Of a stretch of 64,000 nucleotides of DNA, positions 43,037 to 51,161 are shown in pieces. The notes below the pieces were generated by a model. That model saw nothing but the letters and a program-made list of their open reading frames with translations, searched no databases and had not been told where the DNA came from. Within the stretch, counting starts at the first letter, position 1. Every line of letters starts with the position of its first letter. The stretch comes from CAVALG01 sp045576295. Its GTDB lineage: Bacteria > Bacillota > Clostridia > Oscillospirales > Acutalibacteraceae. Position numbers and translations under genes: made by a program. The DNA is taken from contig JAZNGF010000002.1 of assembly GCA_045576295.1 (NCBI GenBank), positions 1 to 64,000 of the forward strand, written 5' to 3'.

Positions 43037-44875
43037 ATGATGTATAGAGATACCGAAAACAACGGATATTCGGTTCACCACTGCGTTAATGTTGCAGGGT
43101 TAGATTATAATTCACTTATTTCGAAGCTTGGAGCTTTATGGGAGAATAACAGCCGCTACCTTAAAATATCTGAAAACGCTGGTTGCTTTTCGGTTGGTTT
43201 TACGGCGAATGCCGAAACGTTAGAAAAGGCCGAGCAAATGAGCGATAACGCAATTGCTAACATCAAAAGGCGCCTTAAGGAATACGCTTATGGTGTTAAT
43301 GATGAAAGTTTAGAAGAAATAATATTTTCGCTTCTTGGTGAAAACGGGGTTACTGTTGCAACCGCTGAATTTTACGGTGGTGCGCAAATCTCTGCTGATT
43401 TATTAAATGCAAAAGGTAATTCATCGGCCCCGATTAAGCATTTAGGTAATTACAGTGCCGATGAATTTGGCCTTTCAGATCCTGTTTTTGATTATTCCGG
43501 TGGTATGAACGTGGCCGCGGTTGCTGAAATGTCATCTATTGTTAGAACTATTGGCGATTCTGATATCGGAATTGCAGTTTTCGGCTACCCGGCAGACGGT
43601 GATATTAATGCTGAAGCCACCTGCAATGTTTGCTGCAGCTTGTTTGATGGCGAACATATTTGGGTAACAACCGCTAATTTCTCTGAAACTGAGCTAAGTA
43701 ATTCTGCAAAGTTTGTTAAGGATTACTCTGCTACTTTTCTTTTAAACACACTAAGGCGCTTTTTGTTGGCCGAGAATTCTTTCTTGAATCTTGGTGTAGA
43801 TGCTGATTCAGAACTTAATGTAGTTAATTCGATTACAGGTGAAGTAACAACCAAAAACTACACACTTAAGAAACTTAGGGGTGATAACAAGGTTGAGAGT
43901 GCACCTCAAAAGGCAGAAGTTGCTGATGCTAAAGAACCTGCAGTTTCTAAAAAAAGCAATAAAAAAGATAAAAAGAAGCGCAAGAAAAAACCTTTTTGGA
44001 AATGTGTTATCCCTGTTAAGGGCGATAGGGTAATTGATGTTATTTTAAAAATTGTGGCAATCATTGCCGCAGTAACCTTTATAGTTTCAGGTTCATACGT
44101 TGCAAATTACTGGCTTGATGCGAACAAACAACAAGACATAATTGATGACGCAAAAGAAACCATCGATTTTGAAGATGATACCATTGACGAGGAAACCCAA
44201 ACTTTATCTAAGTTTGATGGTCTTGTTGCGCAGAACAGCGATTTCCGCGCTTGGATAAGAATCAACAACACAAAGGTCGATAACCCCGTTTATCAGCATA
44301 CCGATAATGAGTATTACATCAAATACAATATGGAAAACAAGCGCAATGCACACGGTGCACTGTTTATTGATACTAACTGCAAACTTTCGGCCGAAGAAAG
44401 AAGCCAAAATATTATTGTTTACGGCCACAGTATGAATGACGGAACGATGTTTGGTAACCTGAGAAGATTCCGCCGACTGGATTTTTATCAGCAAAATCCA
44501 ACAATCAGTTTTGAAACTTTGTATTCTCCGGCAACCGAATATAAAATATTCTCAATTTTTGTTACTAATTCAACACCTGAGGAGAACGACGGTTATGTGT
44601 TTAACTACACAATTCCCGATTTTGAAACCGAAAGCACATTTTTAGCTTGGGTTAACGATGTTCGTGAACGCAGTTTCTTTGATCTTCCCGTTGATGTTGA
44701 GGCAGGCGATGAGCTTATAACGCTCTCAACCTGCGATTATGATTTCAGCGGTGCAAGGCTTGTTATTGTTGCCAGAAAAACAAGGGAAGGCGAAGCAACA
44801 AGTGTTGATACATCTTCTGCGAAGAAAAATCCTAACCCGATAATGCCACAGGGATGGTATAAAGCATATAGTTAA
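43037..44875 (+). CDS. CinA-like KH and C-terminal domains fused to a class B sortase
   Basis: A 612-residue protein of unusual design. Residues 1-95 resemble the KH-type middle domain of CinA (ending RRLKEYAYGVNDESLEEI). Residues about 100-255 resemble the CinA C-terminal deamidase domain (VATAEFYGG, AVAEM, GIAVFGYPADG), but the catalytic Ser of the usual AESCTGG is lost (F112-Y113). A Lys-rich stretch (306-321) and one membrane helix (about 336-357) follow. Then comes a class B sortase with His464 in YGHSM, Cys566 in TLSTC and Arg574 in GARLVIVAR. The basic side predicts the CinA part inside and the sortase outside. The next gene encodes what looks like the missing N-terminal CinA domain. 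The sortase substrate is not evident. Confidence 0.85.
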   Translation: MMYRDTENNGYSVHHCVNVAGLDYNSLISKLGALWENNSRYLKISENAGCFSVGFTANAETLEKAEQMSDNAIANIKRRLKEYAYGVNDESLEEIIFSLLGENGVTVATAEFYGGAQISADLLNAKGNSSAPIKHLGNYSADEFGLSDPVFDYSGGMNVAAVAEMSSIVRTIGDSDIGIAVFGYPADGDINAEATCNVCCSLFDGEHIWVTTANFSETELSNSAKFVKDYSATFLLNTLRRFLLAENSFLNLGVDADSELNVVNSITGEVTTKNYTLKKLRGDNKVESAPQKAEVADAKEPAVSKKSNKKDKKKRKKKPFWKCVIPVKGDRVIDVILKIVAIIAAVTFIVSGSYVANYWLDANKQQDIIDDAKETIDFEDDTIDEETQTLSKFDGLVAQNSDFRAWIRINNTKVDNPVYQHTDNEYYIKYNMENKRNAHGALFIDTNCKLSAEERSQNIIVYGHSMNDGTMFGNLRRFRRLDFYQQNPTISFETLYSPATEYKIFSIFVTNSTPEENDGYVFNYTIPDFETESTFLAWVNDVRERSFFDLPVDVEAGDELITLSTCDYDFSGARLVIVARKTREGEATSVDTSSAKKNPNPIMPQGWYKAYS

Positions 44876-44899
44876 ATTTTGTTTTAGGGGGTGCTTTTG

Positions 44900-45370
44900 G
44901 TGGGAAAGGATCTAAAGTTAGAGGTTATATATTATAATCAAGGCTCTGATATAAAGCTTGAATTCGGCCTTCACGGCGAATACCCGTTAAGGCTCTTAAC
45001 CGCTTTATGCACAAACCCGCGCGAATACCTTCAAAAGCTTAAGCGTGCAGTTTCGCGAAGCACCATTATAATCACCCTTGGTGGGTTTAATGATGACTGC
45101 TACCTTCCTAAAATCACAGGACTTTCGGTTGGAAGGAATGCTGAGGTTATAAATAACGAAGAATTTGGCATTACCGAAGAACCTGGTGAAATAAAACTGC
45201 CTGATGGTGCAATTCCCATTGTTATGAATGGCGAGTTTTGTGGTTGCGTTATGGAAAGCGGTGCGCAAAGCATTATAATGTTAAATGAGAACAATAAATC
45301 GGTTCACAGTGTTTTGCAAAAGTTAATTGTGCCTTATATTAAAGAGCATTACGACTATTACAAAATGTAA
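44900..45370 (+). CDS. Degenerate MoCF-like domain protein (CinA N-terminal half)
   Basis: A 156-residue protein. RSTIIITLGGFNDD matches the position of the SDLVILTGGLGPTKDD motif in CinA/MogA domains, and LPDGAIPIVMNGEF...SIIMLNENN followed by VLQKLIVPYI matches the PEGATVLPN...LLPGPP..VLPYL end of the CinA N-terminal domain. The core motifs are altered, so enzymatic activity is doubtful. GTG at 44900 is chosen since AGGGGGTG lies 7 bases ahead. It follows the sortase fusion by 24 bases. The two genes together restore a full but rearranged CinA layout (inference from motif order). Confidence 0.65.
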   Translation: MGKDLKLEVIYYNQGSDIKLEFGLHGEYPLRLLTALCTNPREYLQKLKRAVSRSTIIITLGGFNDDCYLPKITGLSVGRNAEVINNEEFGITEEPGEIKLPDGAIPIVMNGEFCGCVMESGAQSIIMLNENNKSVHSVLQKLIVPYIKEHYDYYKM

Positions 45371-45384
45371 CGGAGGAAGCTTGT

Positions 45385-47355
45385 TTGAAAAAATTTAAAC
45401 AAATGCTATCGGCGATTTTAATAATTTGCCTATGCCTGTTCCCGGTATCTTATTCACGGGCGGTATCATATCCGGCTATGGGTGTTGTTTCGTCGTCGAC
45501 CGGTGCCAAGATATATGACGGTGCCGGAACGAAAGGTCATAACTATATTGAAACCCTTGCAAACAACACCGCGGTTATGGTTATTGGTGAAGAGATTGAT
45601 TGGGAGGGCGACCTTTGGTATATAATCAAATACGGAACTAATAATTCAAAGCAAGGTTATATTTACAGCGGCCGTTGTAAGTTAATAGGCAGTATGGTTG
45701 ATGACCCTGCATTTAATGCTGAACTTGCGGCGCAAGGTTTTCCTGAAAGTTACCAAGCCGAGCTTAAAAAGCTTCATTCGCTTTACCCTAATTGGAAGTT
45801 CAAGGCGCTTCACACAGGGCTTGATTGGTCGGCAGTGCTTGATAACGAAACAACTCCTGCAAAAAGCTTAATACCGAAAAACTATTCTGATTCATATAAA
45901 TCATACGAAATGGGTTCCTATAATTGGGATACTAACACCTTTGTTGTTCACGATACAGGCGGTTGGGTTGATTCATCTCGCGAGTATTTAGCATATCATA
46001 TGGACCCAAGAAATTTTATGAACGACACACATGTGTTTCAGTTTTTATCGCTTGCGTATTCTTCGAATGAAACAACTTCAGGTGTTAGTTCGGTTCTTTC
46101 CGGCACGTTTATGGGGGGAGCATACCCTTCAGGCCTTGAAGATTCGGGAAACTTTGCAAGCTATGCTGATGCGTTTGTTAAAGCAGCGAAGGAATCGGGC
46201 GTTAGCGCATTCCACTTAGCTTCAAGGGCAGTGCAAGAGCAGGGAGTTTCGGGCACAACCTTAGGCCACGGCACAGTTAGCGGATACACCGGGTATTATA
46301 ATTTATTTAATTACGGCGCTTCAGGAAACGGTGCATCAGAGGTTATAACAAATGGCGCTAAATATGCTCAAAAAGAGGGCTGGAACACACCATATAAGGC
46401 AATTGTTGGTGCAGCAAAGAAGATTGCCGCCGGCTATATTAAAAAGGGCCAAGTTAACACATATTTACAAAAGTTCGACGTGGTTGATGGCGGCAACGGC
46501 TATTATGCATATCAATATATGCAAAACATTTTAGCGCCAAGCCAAGAAGCAATTAATACCAAATCTGCCTATACTACAAGCCAGCTAAACACGCTTAATT
46601 TGGAGTTTACTATTCCTGTTTACAATAATATGCCGCCCTCTGCGTGCCAAAAGCCAAGCCAGAATGGTAATAACAACAATCTTTTAAATTCTTTGAGCGT
46701 TTCTGGGTATTCCATAGGAACCTTTAACAGGTATTCATATTCCTATGGACTAATTGTGGGAAACACGGTAAAGAGCATTACAATTAACGCAGTGCCAAGT
46801 GATTCGGGTGCTACCGTTTCGGGTGCAGGCGTTCGAACCTTAATCCATGGCGAAAACGCAATTGTGATTAAGGTAACAGCAAGTAATGGAATTTCACGAA
46901 GTTACACAATTAATGTGTTCCGCGAAGGCACACTGCAATATATAACAAGCGAGCATTACAAGATTGATTCGTATATAACAGGCGTTTCTGCCGGAACAAC
47001 GGTTGAAACAGCAATGTCAAGAATTATTTTAGATTCTTGCACTGCCAAACTGTTCGATGTAAAAGGAACCCACAAAACTACCGGCAACATTGCAACAGGC
47101 GATGTTTTAAAACTTTATGTTGATAATAAAGTTATTAATGAATACCCCTTTGTAATATATGGCGATGTTAATGGCAATGGAATAATAAACACTTTAGATT
47201 TATTAAGTGGCCATAAGCATTTGCTTGGTATTAACAACCTAACCGGTGCGCAACTTGAAGCTTGTGATATGAACAAAAGCGGAGATTTCAGCTCGGTTGA
47301 CCTTTTAAGGGGTCAAAAATATTTGTTAGGCATAATTGATAATTTACAGAATTAA
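45385..47355 (+). CDS. Secreted N-acetylglucosaminidase with SH3, cadherin-like and dockerin domains
   Basis: A 656-residue exported wall hydrolase. After a signal peptide (about 1-27) comes an SH3-like domain (to about 110). The glucosaminidase domain (about 125-390) has the LASRAVQEQGVSG catalytic Glu region and YYNLFNYGA. A cadherin-like beta-sandwich domain follows (about 430-515, NSLSVSGYSIG..ITINAVPSDSGATVSG). The C-terminus is a dockerin with two loops, GDVNGNGIINTLDLL and CDMNKSGDFSSVDLL. It cleaves glycan strands of peptidoglycan. TTG start with GGAGGAAG upstream. The following gene encodes an anchored cohesin, an obvious binding partner. Confidence 0.9.
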   Translation: MKKFKQMLSAILIICLCLFPVSYSRAVSYPAMGVVSSSTGAKIYDGAGTKGHNYIETLANNTAVMVIGEEIDWEGDLWYIIKYGTNNSKQGYIYSGRCKLIGSMVDDPAFNAELAAQGFPESYQAELKKLHSLYPNWKFKALHTGLDWSAVLDNETTPAKSLIPKNYSDSYKSYEMGSYNWDTNTFVVHDTGGWVDSSREYLAYHMDPRNFMNDTHVFQFLSLAYSSNETTSGVSSVLSGTFMGGAYPSGLEDSGNFASYADAFVKAAKESGVSAFHLASRAVQEQGVSGTTLGHGTVSGYTGYYNLFNYGASGNGASEVITNGAKYAQKEGWNTPYKAIVGAAKKIAAGYIKKGQVNTYLQKFDVVDGGNGYYAYQYMQNILAPSQEAINTKSAYTTSQLNTLNLEFTIPVYNNMPPSACQKPSQNGNNNNLLNSLSVSGYSIGTFNRYSYSYGLIVGNTVKSITINAVPSDSGATVSGAGVRTLIHGENAIVIKVTASNGISRSYTINVFREGTLQYITSEHYKIDSYITGVSAGTTVETAMSRIILDSCTAKLFDVKGTHKTTGNIATGDVLKLYVDNKVINEYPFVIYGDVNGNGIINTLDLLSGHKHLLGINNLTGAQLEACDMNKSGDFSSVDLLRGQKYLLGIIDNLQN

Positions 47356-47372
47356 TATAAAGGGATGAGATT

Positions 47373-48812
47373 ATGAAATTGGTTAAAAAATTAGTTTCTA
47401 TTCTGCTTATATTTATTTTAATAATGTCTATTTCAGCCTTTTCTTCAAGTGCGGCCGGAGCCAACGCGATAATTGCGGTGTCATCAACCAATCCAACAGT
47501 TGGTTCTAATATTACGGTTACCGTAACCTATTCAGCTTCGAATATTGGGGCAGCCGAAGGATATTTAACCTATAATTCATCGGTGTTGCAATATGTTTCG
47601 GGAAGCAACACAAGCGGCGCTTCGGGCAAGGTTCGGATGAGTTCTTGGAGCAATAGTGCGGGCGCTAACAGCATTAGCTTTAAAATGACCTTTAAGGTTA
47701 TAGGCGCGGGAGCGAGCCAGCTTATAGTTTCGGGTTCGAATGTGTGGGATTTTAACGAGCAGTTGGTTGGTAATCCCGGTGCATCGGCATCTGTTGCCGC
47801 TAAGGCAGCAGGAACCCAACAGGCATCATCGAACGCTTTACTTAACAATTTAGTTATATCAAGCGGAAAACTGTCACCTGCGTTTTCAGCTAACACCTTC
47901 ACATATAATGTTACGGTGCCTTTTTCGGTTACCTCTGTTATTGTTACTGCATACCCTGCCGATTCTTCTGCTAAATGGGATGTTGAAGGCAGCAAAGATA
48001 TGAAGGTGGGGAATAATCAGCGTGTTGTTGTTGTAACCGCACCTGATGGCACTGTAAAAAGGTATACAATTAATATTCTTAGGCAGGGTGAAGATGGTTC
48101 ATCTGATACAAGTTCTTCACAACCTGAAACACCAACCGACAATAATATTAAAATAACTACCCATGGCGTTGAATACACCTTGTGCCAAAACTTTGAAAGT
48201 ATAACCGCGCCTCAAGGGTTTGCGGCTGATATTTCTAACTATGCGGGCAATGAAATTCCTGTTTTTAAGAGCGAGAGTGGAAATGAAATAGTAGTGTTAG
48301 AAGATAGTGAAGGTAATAAAAATCTATTCCTATATATGAATTCTGATGTTTCATTCTATAAGCTGTCAAGCATAAACTTAGGCGGCCGCGAATATTTATT
48401 TGTTGGAAATATATCTAATGATGAAACCGAAGATTTTGAGGTTAAAGAGATAAAATTAGGTGAAAATGCGGTTCAGGTTTTCCATAAAAACGATTTACCT
48501 GATGATACAGTTTGCCTTTATGCAATAAATTCCGAAGGTGAATTAAAGCTGTATTTATACGATACAAAAGATGATCTGCTAATGAGGTATGATCTTTTAC
48601 CTAAAACAACCGAAAAAACACCAACTGAAAACAAAAAAACAGAAGATAATAATATGATGATGTATTTAAACATATCGGTTGTTTCCTGTGCAGTTTTATT
48701 GGTTGTTGTAATTGTTTTAATTATTGTTTTAATTGCATCAAAACGCAAAAAAAGGCCCGCTTCATTGACAAAAGAAGTTCCGGTCATTGATGATGATGAG
48801 TTAAAGTTCTAA
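47373..48812 (+). CDS. Membrane-anchored cohesin-domain protein
   Basis: A 479-residue exported protein. A signal peptide (about 1-26) is followed by a cohesin-type domain (about 30-145: VGSNITVTVTY...EGYLTYNSSVLQYV...SISFKMTFKV). Then come a cadherin-like domain (about 155-245), an unassigned region (260-410), and one membrane helix (about 432-452) with a KRKKR stop-transfer and a 24-residue acidic cytoplasmic tail. There is no LPxTG or NPxTN sorting motif, so it is held by its own helix. A single cohesin could dock one dockerin protein; three are encoded within 18 kb. The pairing is inferred. Confidence 0.85.
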   Translation: MKLVKKLVSILLIFILIMSISAFSSSAAGANAIIAVSSTNPTVGSNITVTVTYSASNIGAAEGYLTYNSSVLQYVSGSNTSGASGKVRMSSWSNSAGANSISFKMTFKVIGAGASQLIVSGSNVWDFNEQLVGNPGASASVAAKAAGTQQASSNALLNNLVISSGKLSPAFSANTFTYNVTVPFSVTSVIVTAYPADSSAKWDVEGSKDMKVGNNQRVVVVTAPDGTVKRYTINILRQGEDGSSDTSSSQPETPTDNNIKITTHGVEYTLCQNFESITAPQGFAADISNYAGNEIPVFKSESGNEIVVLEDSEGNKNLFLYMNSDVSFYKLSSINLGGREYLFVGNISNDETEDFEVKEIKLGENAVQVFHKNDLPDDTVCLYAINSEGELKLYLYDTKDDLLMRYDLLPKTTEKTPTENKKTEDNNMMMYLNISVVSCAVLLVVVIVLIIVLIASKRKKRPASLTKEVPVIDDDELKF

Positions 48813-48825
48813 CGGAGGGATAGCA

Positions 48826-49336
48826 GTGGTTGATAATATAATTAATTCATTCATTAAAAGATGTTCTACCGGCTGAGGTTATAATTTTTATTGTATCACT
48901 CTTGCCAATACTTGAGTTGTGCGGCGGCTTAATTGCTGCTTATGCGCTTGAAGTTGATTTGCTTGTTGCTTTTCCAATTTGTGTTATTGGTAATATGTTG
49001 CCAATTCCTCTTATTCTTTTATTTATAAGAAAAATAATTGAATGGCTTAAAAAAATAAAATGTTTAAACAAGTTTGCATTATGGCTTGAGCGAAAAGCAC
49101 AGAAAAAATCAAAGTCGGGCAACTTCGGCAAATATAAGTTCTGGGGGATTTTGATATTTGTGGGCATTCCTTTGCCCGGAACAGGAGCGTGGACCGGTGC
49201 CTTGGTTGCCGATGCGCTGAATATCAGGTTCCGCGATGCCATAATTGCAATTTATGCAGGCGTTGTAATGGCGGGGCTTATAATTTCCCTTGCTTCTTAT
49301 GGATTGTTAGATAGAATTATTGCACTTTTTAAATAA
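48826..49336 (+). pseudogene. Small multi-drug export family protein, frameshifted
   Basis: A GTG at 48826 with GGAGGG upstream starts VVDNIINSFIK and then hits a stop at 48874. The +1 frame continues from 48857 with KDVLPAEVIIFIVSLLPILELCGG, the expected N-terminus of the COG2426/Sm_multidrug_ex family, and runs to 49336. One extra A in the AAAA run at 48856-48859 would explain the break. The rest (IGNMLPIPLILLF, GIPLPGTGAWTGAL) is intact, with about four membrane helices. No ATG, GTG or ribosome site exists in the second frame upstream; a TTG at 48902 lacks one. It may be a mutation, a sequencing error or a recoded gene. Confidence 0.8.
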
Positions 49337-49412
49337 GATGTGCGTGTTAGATTTTATGCCGCCGCTGCGTAAAATCGCGCTTTAATTTTACAGCGGCAGA
49401 ATGGAGAGCAAA

Positions 49413-50486
49413 ATGAAAAGCGTTATGGTGGGAATGAGCGGAGGTGTTGATAGCTCGGTTGCTGCAATATTGCTGCAACGTGAGGGTTATAACGTTTGCG
49501 GAGCAACACTTAAGCTTCACGAAGATGATTCGCAAAAGCATGAAACTGAATCACAATCTTGCTGTTCGCTTGATGATGTGTTAGATGCTCGCAATGTATG
49601 TGATTCTTTAGGAATAAAACACCATGTTTTCAACTTCAAACAACATTTTGAAGATGATGTTATAAAGCGATTTGTTGATGAGTATTTAAATGGTTATACA
49701 CCCAACCCCTGCATTGAATGTAATAAACATATTAAATTTCAAAAAATGTTAGAACGGGCAACACTTCTTGGGTATGATGGCATTGCAACGGGGCATTATG
49801 CCATTACAGGGTTTGATGAAAAGACGGGCAGGTGGTTCTTAAAAAAACCGGCCGATTTAAGTAAAGACCAAACCTATGTTTTATACGGTATGACACAGCA
49901 CCAATTAGAGCACACGCTTTTCCCGCTTGGCGGCTTAACTAAGCCTGAGGTGCGCAAAATTGCAAGTGAGAATAACTTTATTAACGCCTCAAAACCCGAT
50001 AGCCAAGATATTTGTTTTGTTCCCGATAATGATTATATTTCTTTTATTGAAAGATACACGGGTTCGGCGGTTGAAGAGGGCATTATTTTAGACGACAACG
50101 GCAAAACCCTTGGCAGGTGCCGCGGTGCGGCTGCCTATACTATTGGGCAAAGAAAAGGCCTTGGTGTTGCGTTAGGGTCGCCAAAATTTGTTATATCTAA
50201 AGATATTAAAAATAATACTGTAACACTTGGCGATGAGGACAAGCTGTTTTCAAAAACCGCCATTGTTAATGATTGCAATTTTATTTCGGTTGAACGGCTA
50301 ACAGAGCCAATGCGTGTTGCAGTTAAGGTTAGATACAGGCAGGCAGAACAACCTGCAACAATTATGCCGCTTGATAACGGTGATGTTAAGGTTGAATTCG
50401 ATGAACCGCAAAGGGCAATTTCCCCCGGTCAAGCTGCTGTTTTTTATAACGGCGATTATGTGGTTGGTGGCGGAACAATTAGATAG
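49413..50486 (+). CDS. mnmA: tRNA-specific 2-thiouridylase
   Basis: A 357-residue enzyme that makes the 2-thio group of s2U34 in Lys, Glu and Gln tRNAs. GMSGGVDSSVAA is the ATP loop (6-17), NPCIECNKHIKF carries the first active Cys and SQDICFVP the second. ATG at 49413 is preferred to the one at 49401, since GGAGAG lies between them. It needs sulfur from a cysteine desulfurase, and one is encoded upstream in the same run beside thiI. Confidence 0.96.
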   Translation: MKSVMVGMSGGVDSSVAAILLQREGYNVCGATLKLHEDDSQKHETESQSCCSLDDVLDARNVCDSLGIKHHVFNFKQHFEDDVIKRFVDEYLNGYTPNPCIECNKHIKFQKMLERATLLGYDGIATGHYAITGFDEKTGRWFLKKPADLSKDQTYVLYGMTQHQLEHTLFPLGGLTKPEVRKIASENNFINASKPDSQDICFVPDNDYISFIERYTGSAVEEGIILDDNGKTLGRCRGAAAYTIGQRKGLGVALGSPKFVISKDIKNNTVTLGDEDKLFSKTAIVNDCNFISVERLTEPMRVAVKVRYRQAEQPATIMPLDNGDVKVEFDEPQRAISPGQAAVFYNGDYVVGGGTIR

Positions 50487-50503
50487 ATTGAAGGGTGATG
50501 TAT

Positions 50504-51148
50504 ATGGAAAATAAAATTAAAGTTACTATGGAAGCCTTGCAAAAAAATAATATTGAGTGCTTTTATGCCGAAAACAAGGCTGATGCATTTAATGTTGTTA
50601 AAAGCCTTCTTAAAAAAGGTGATACTGTGGGCGTTGGCGGTTCGATAAGTCTTGACGAATGCGGTGTTTTAGGCCTTTTAAGAAACGGCGATTATAATTT
50701 TCTTGACAGATATGTGGCTAAAAACAGGGAAGAGGTTGAAGAAATTATGCACCGCAGCTTTTTTGCCGATGTATACCTTTGCTCGGCAAATGCTGTTACA
50801 ACCTCCGGGTTTATTTATAATGTTGATGGTAATTCAAACCGTGTTGCTGCAATTCTTTATGGCCCTAAAAGCGTTATAATGGTTGTTGGAAAGAACAAGA
50901 TTGTTAATAACATTAGTGAAGCTGTTCAGCGCGTTAAAACCGTTGCCGCGCCACAAAATGCAAAACGCCTTGGTTGCGAAACATATTGTAACGGAACAGG
51001 TGTGTGCATGTGCGCAGGTGAAGATCACGAGCTTTCTGACGGTTGCAAAACCGAAGGTAGAATTTGTTGTAATTATGTTGTGTGCGGTCAGCAGAGGGTT
51101 CGTAATCGCATTAAAGTTGTTTTGGTTGATGAAGTAATAGGATATTAA
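50504..51148 (+). CDS. LUD-domain protein
   Basis: A 214-residue protein of the LUD (DUF162) domain family related to LutC/YkgG. Markers are GDTVGVGGSISLDECGV, VYLCSANAVTTSGFIYNVDG, RVAAILYGPKSVIMVVGKNKIV. The C-terminal third carries nine cysteines (GCETYCNGTGVCMCAG...GRICCNYVVC), unusual for plain LutC and suggesting a metal or Fe-S site (inference). The role is unknown. AAGGGTG precedes the ATG at 50504. Confidence 0.85.
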   Translation: MENKIKVTMEALQKNNIECFYAENKADAFNVVKSLLKKGDTVGVGGSISLDECGVLGLLRNGDYNFLDRYVAKNREEVEEIMHRSFFADVYLCSANAVTTSGFIYNVDGNSNRVAAILYGPKSVIMVVGKNKIVNNISEAVQRVKTVAAPQNAKRLGCETYCNGTGVCMCAGEDHELSDGCKTEGRICCNYVVCGQQRVRNRIKVVLVDEVIGY

Positions 51149-51161
51149 CGAGGATATTTTT

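Noticed and set aside
47373..48812. C-terminal sorting signal for the neighbouring sortase in the cohesin protein
   Set aside because: No LPxTG or NPxTN motif precedes the helix, and a 24-residue tail follows it, unlike sortase substrates.
48850..48874. Programmed frameshift in the small multi-drug export gene
   Set aside because: The site has only four A residues and needs a +1 shift; no stop-codon stall or strong downstream structure was seen. A mutation or read error is simpler.
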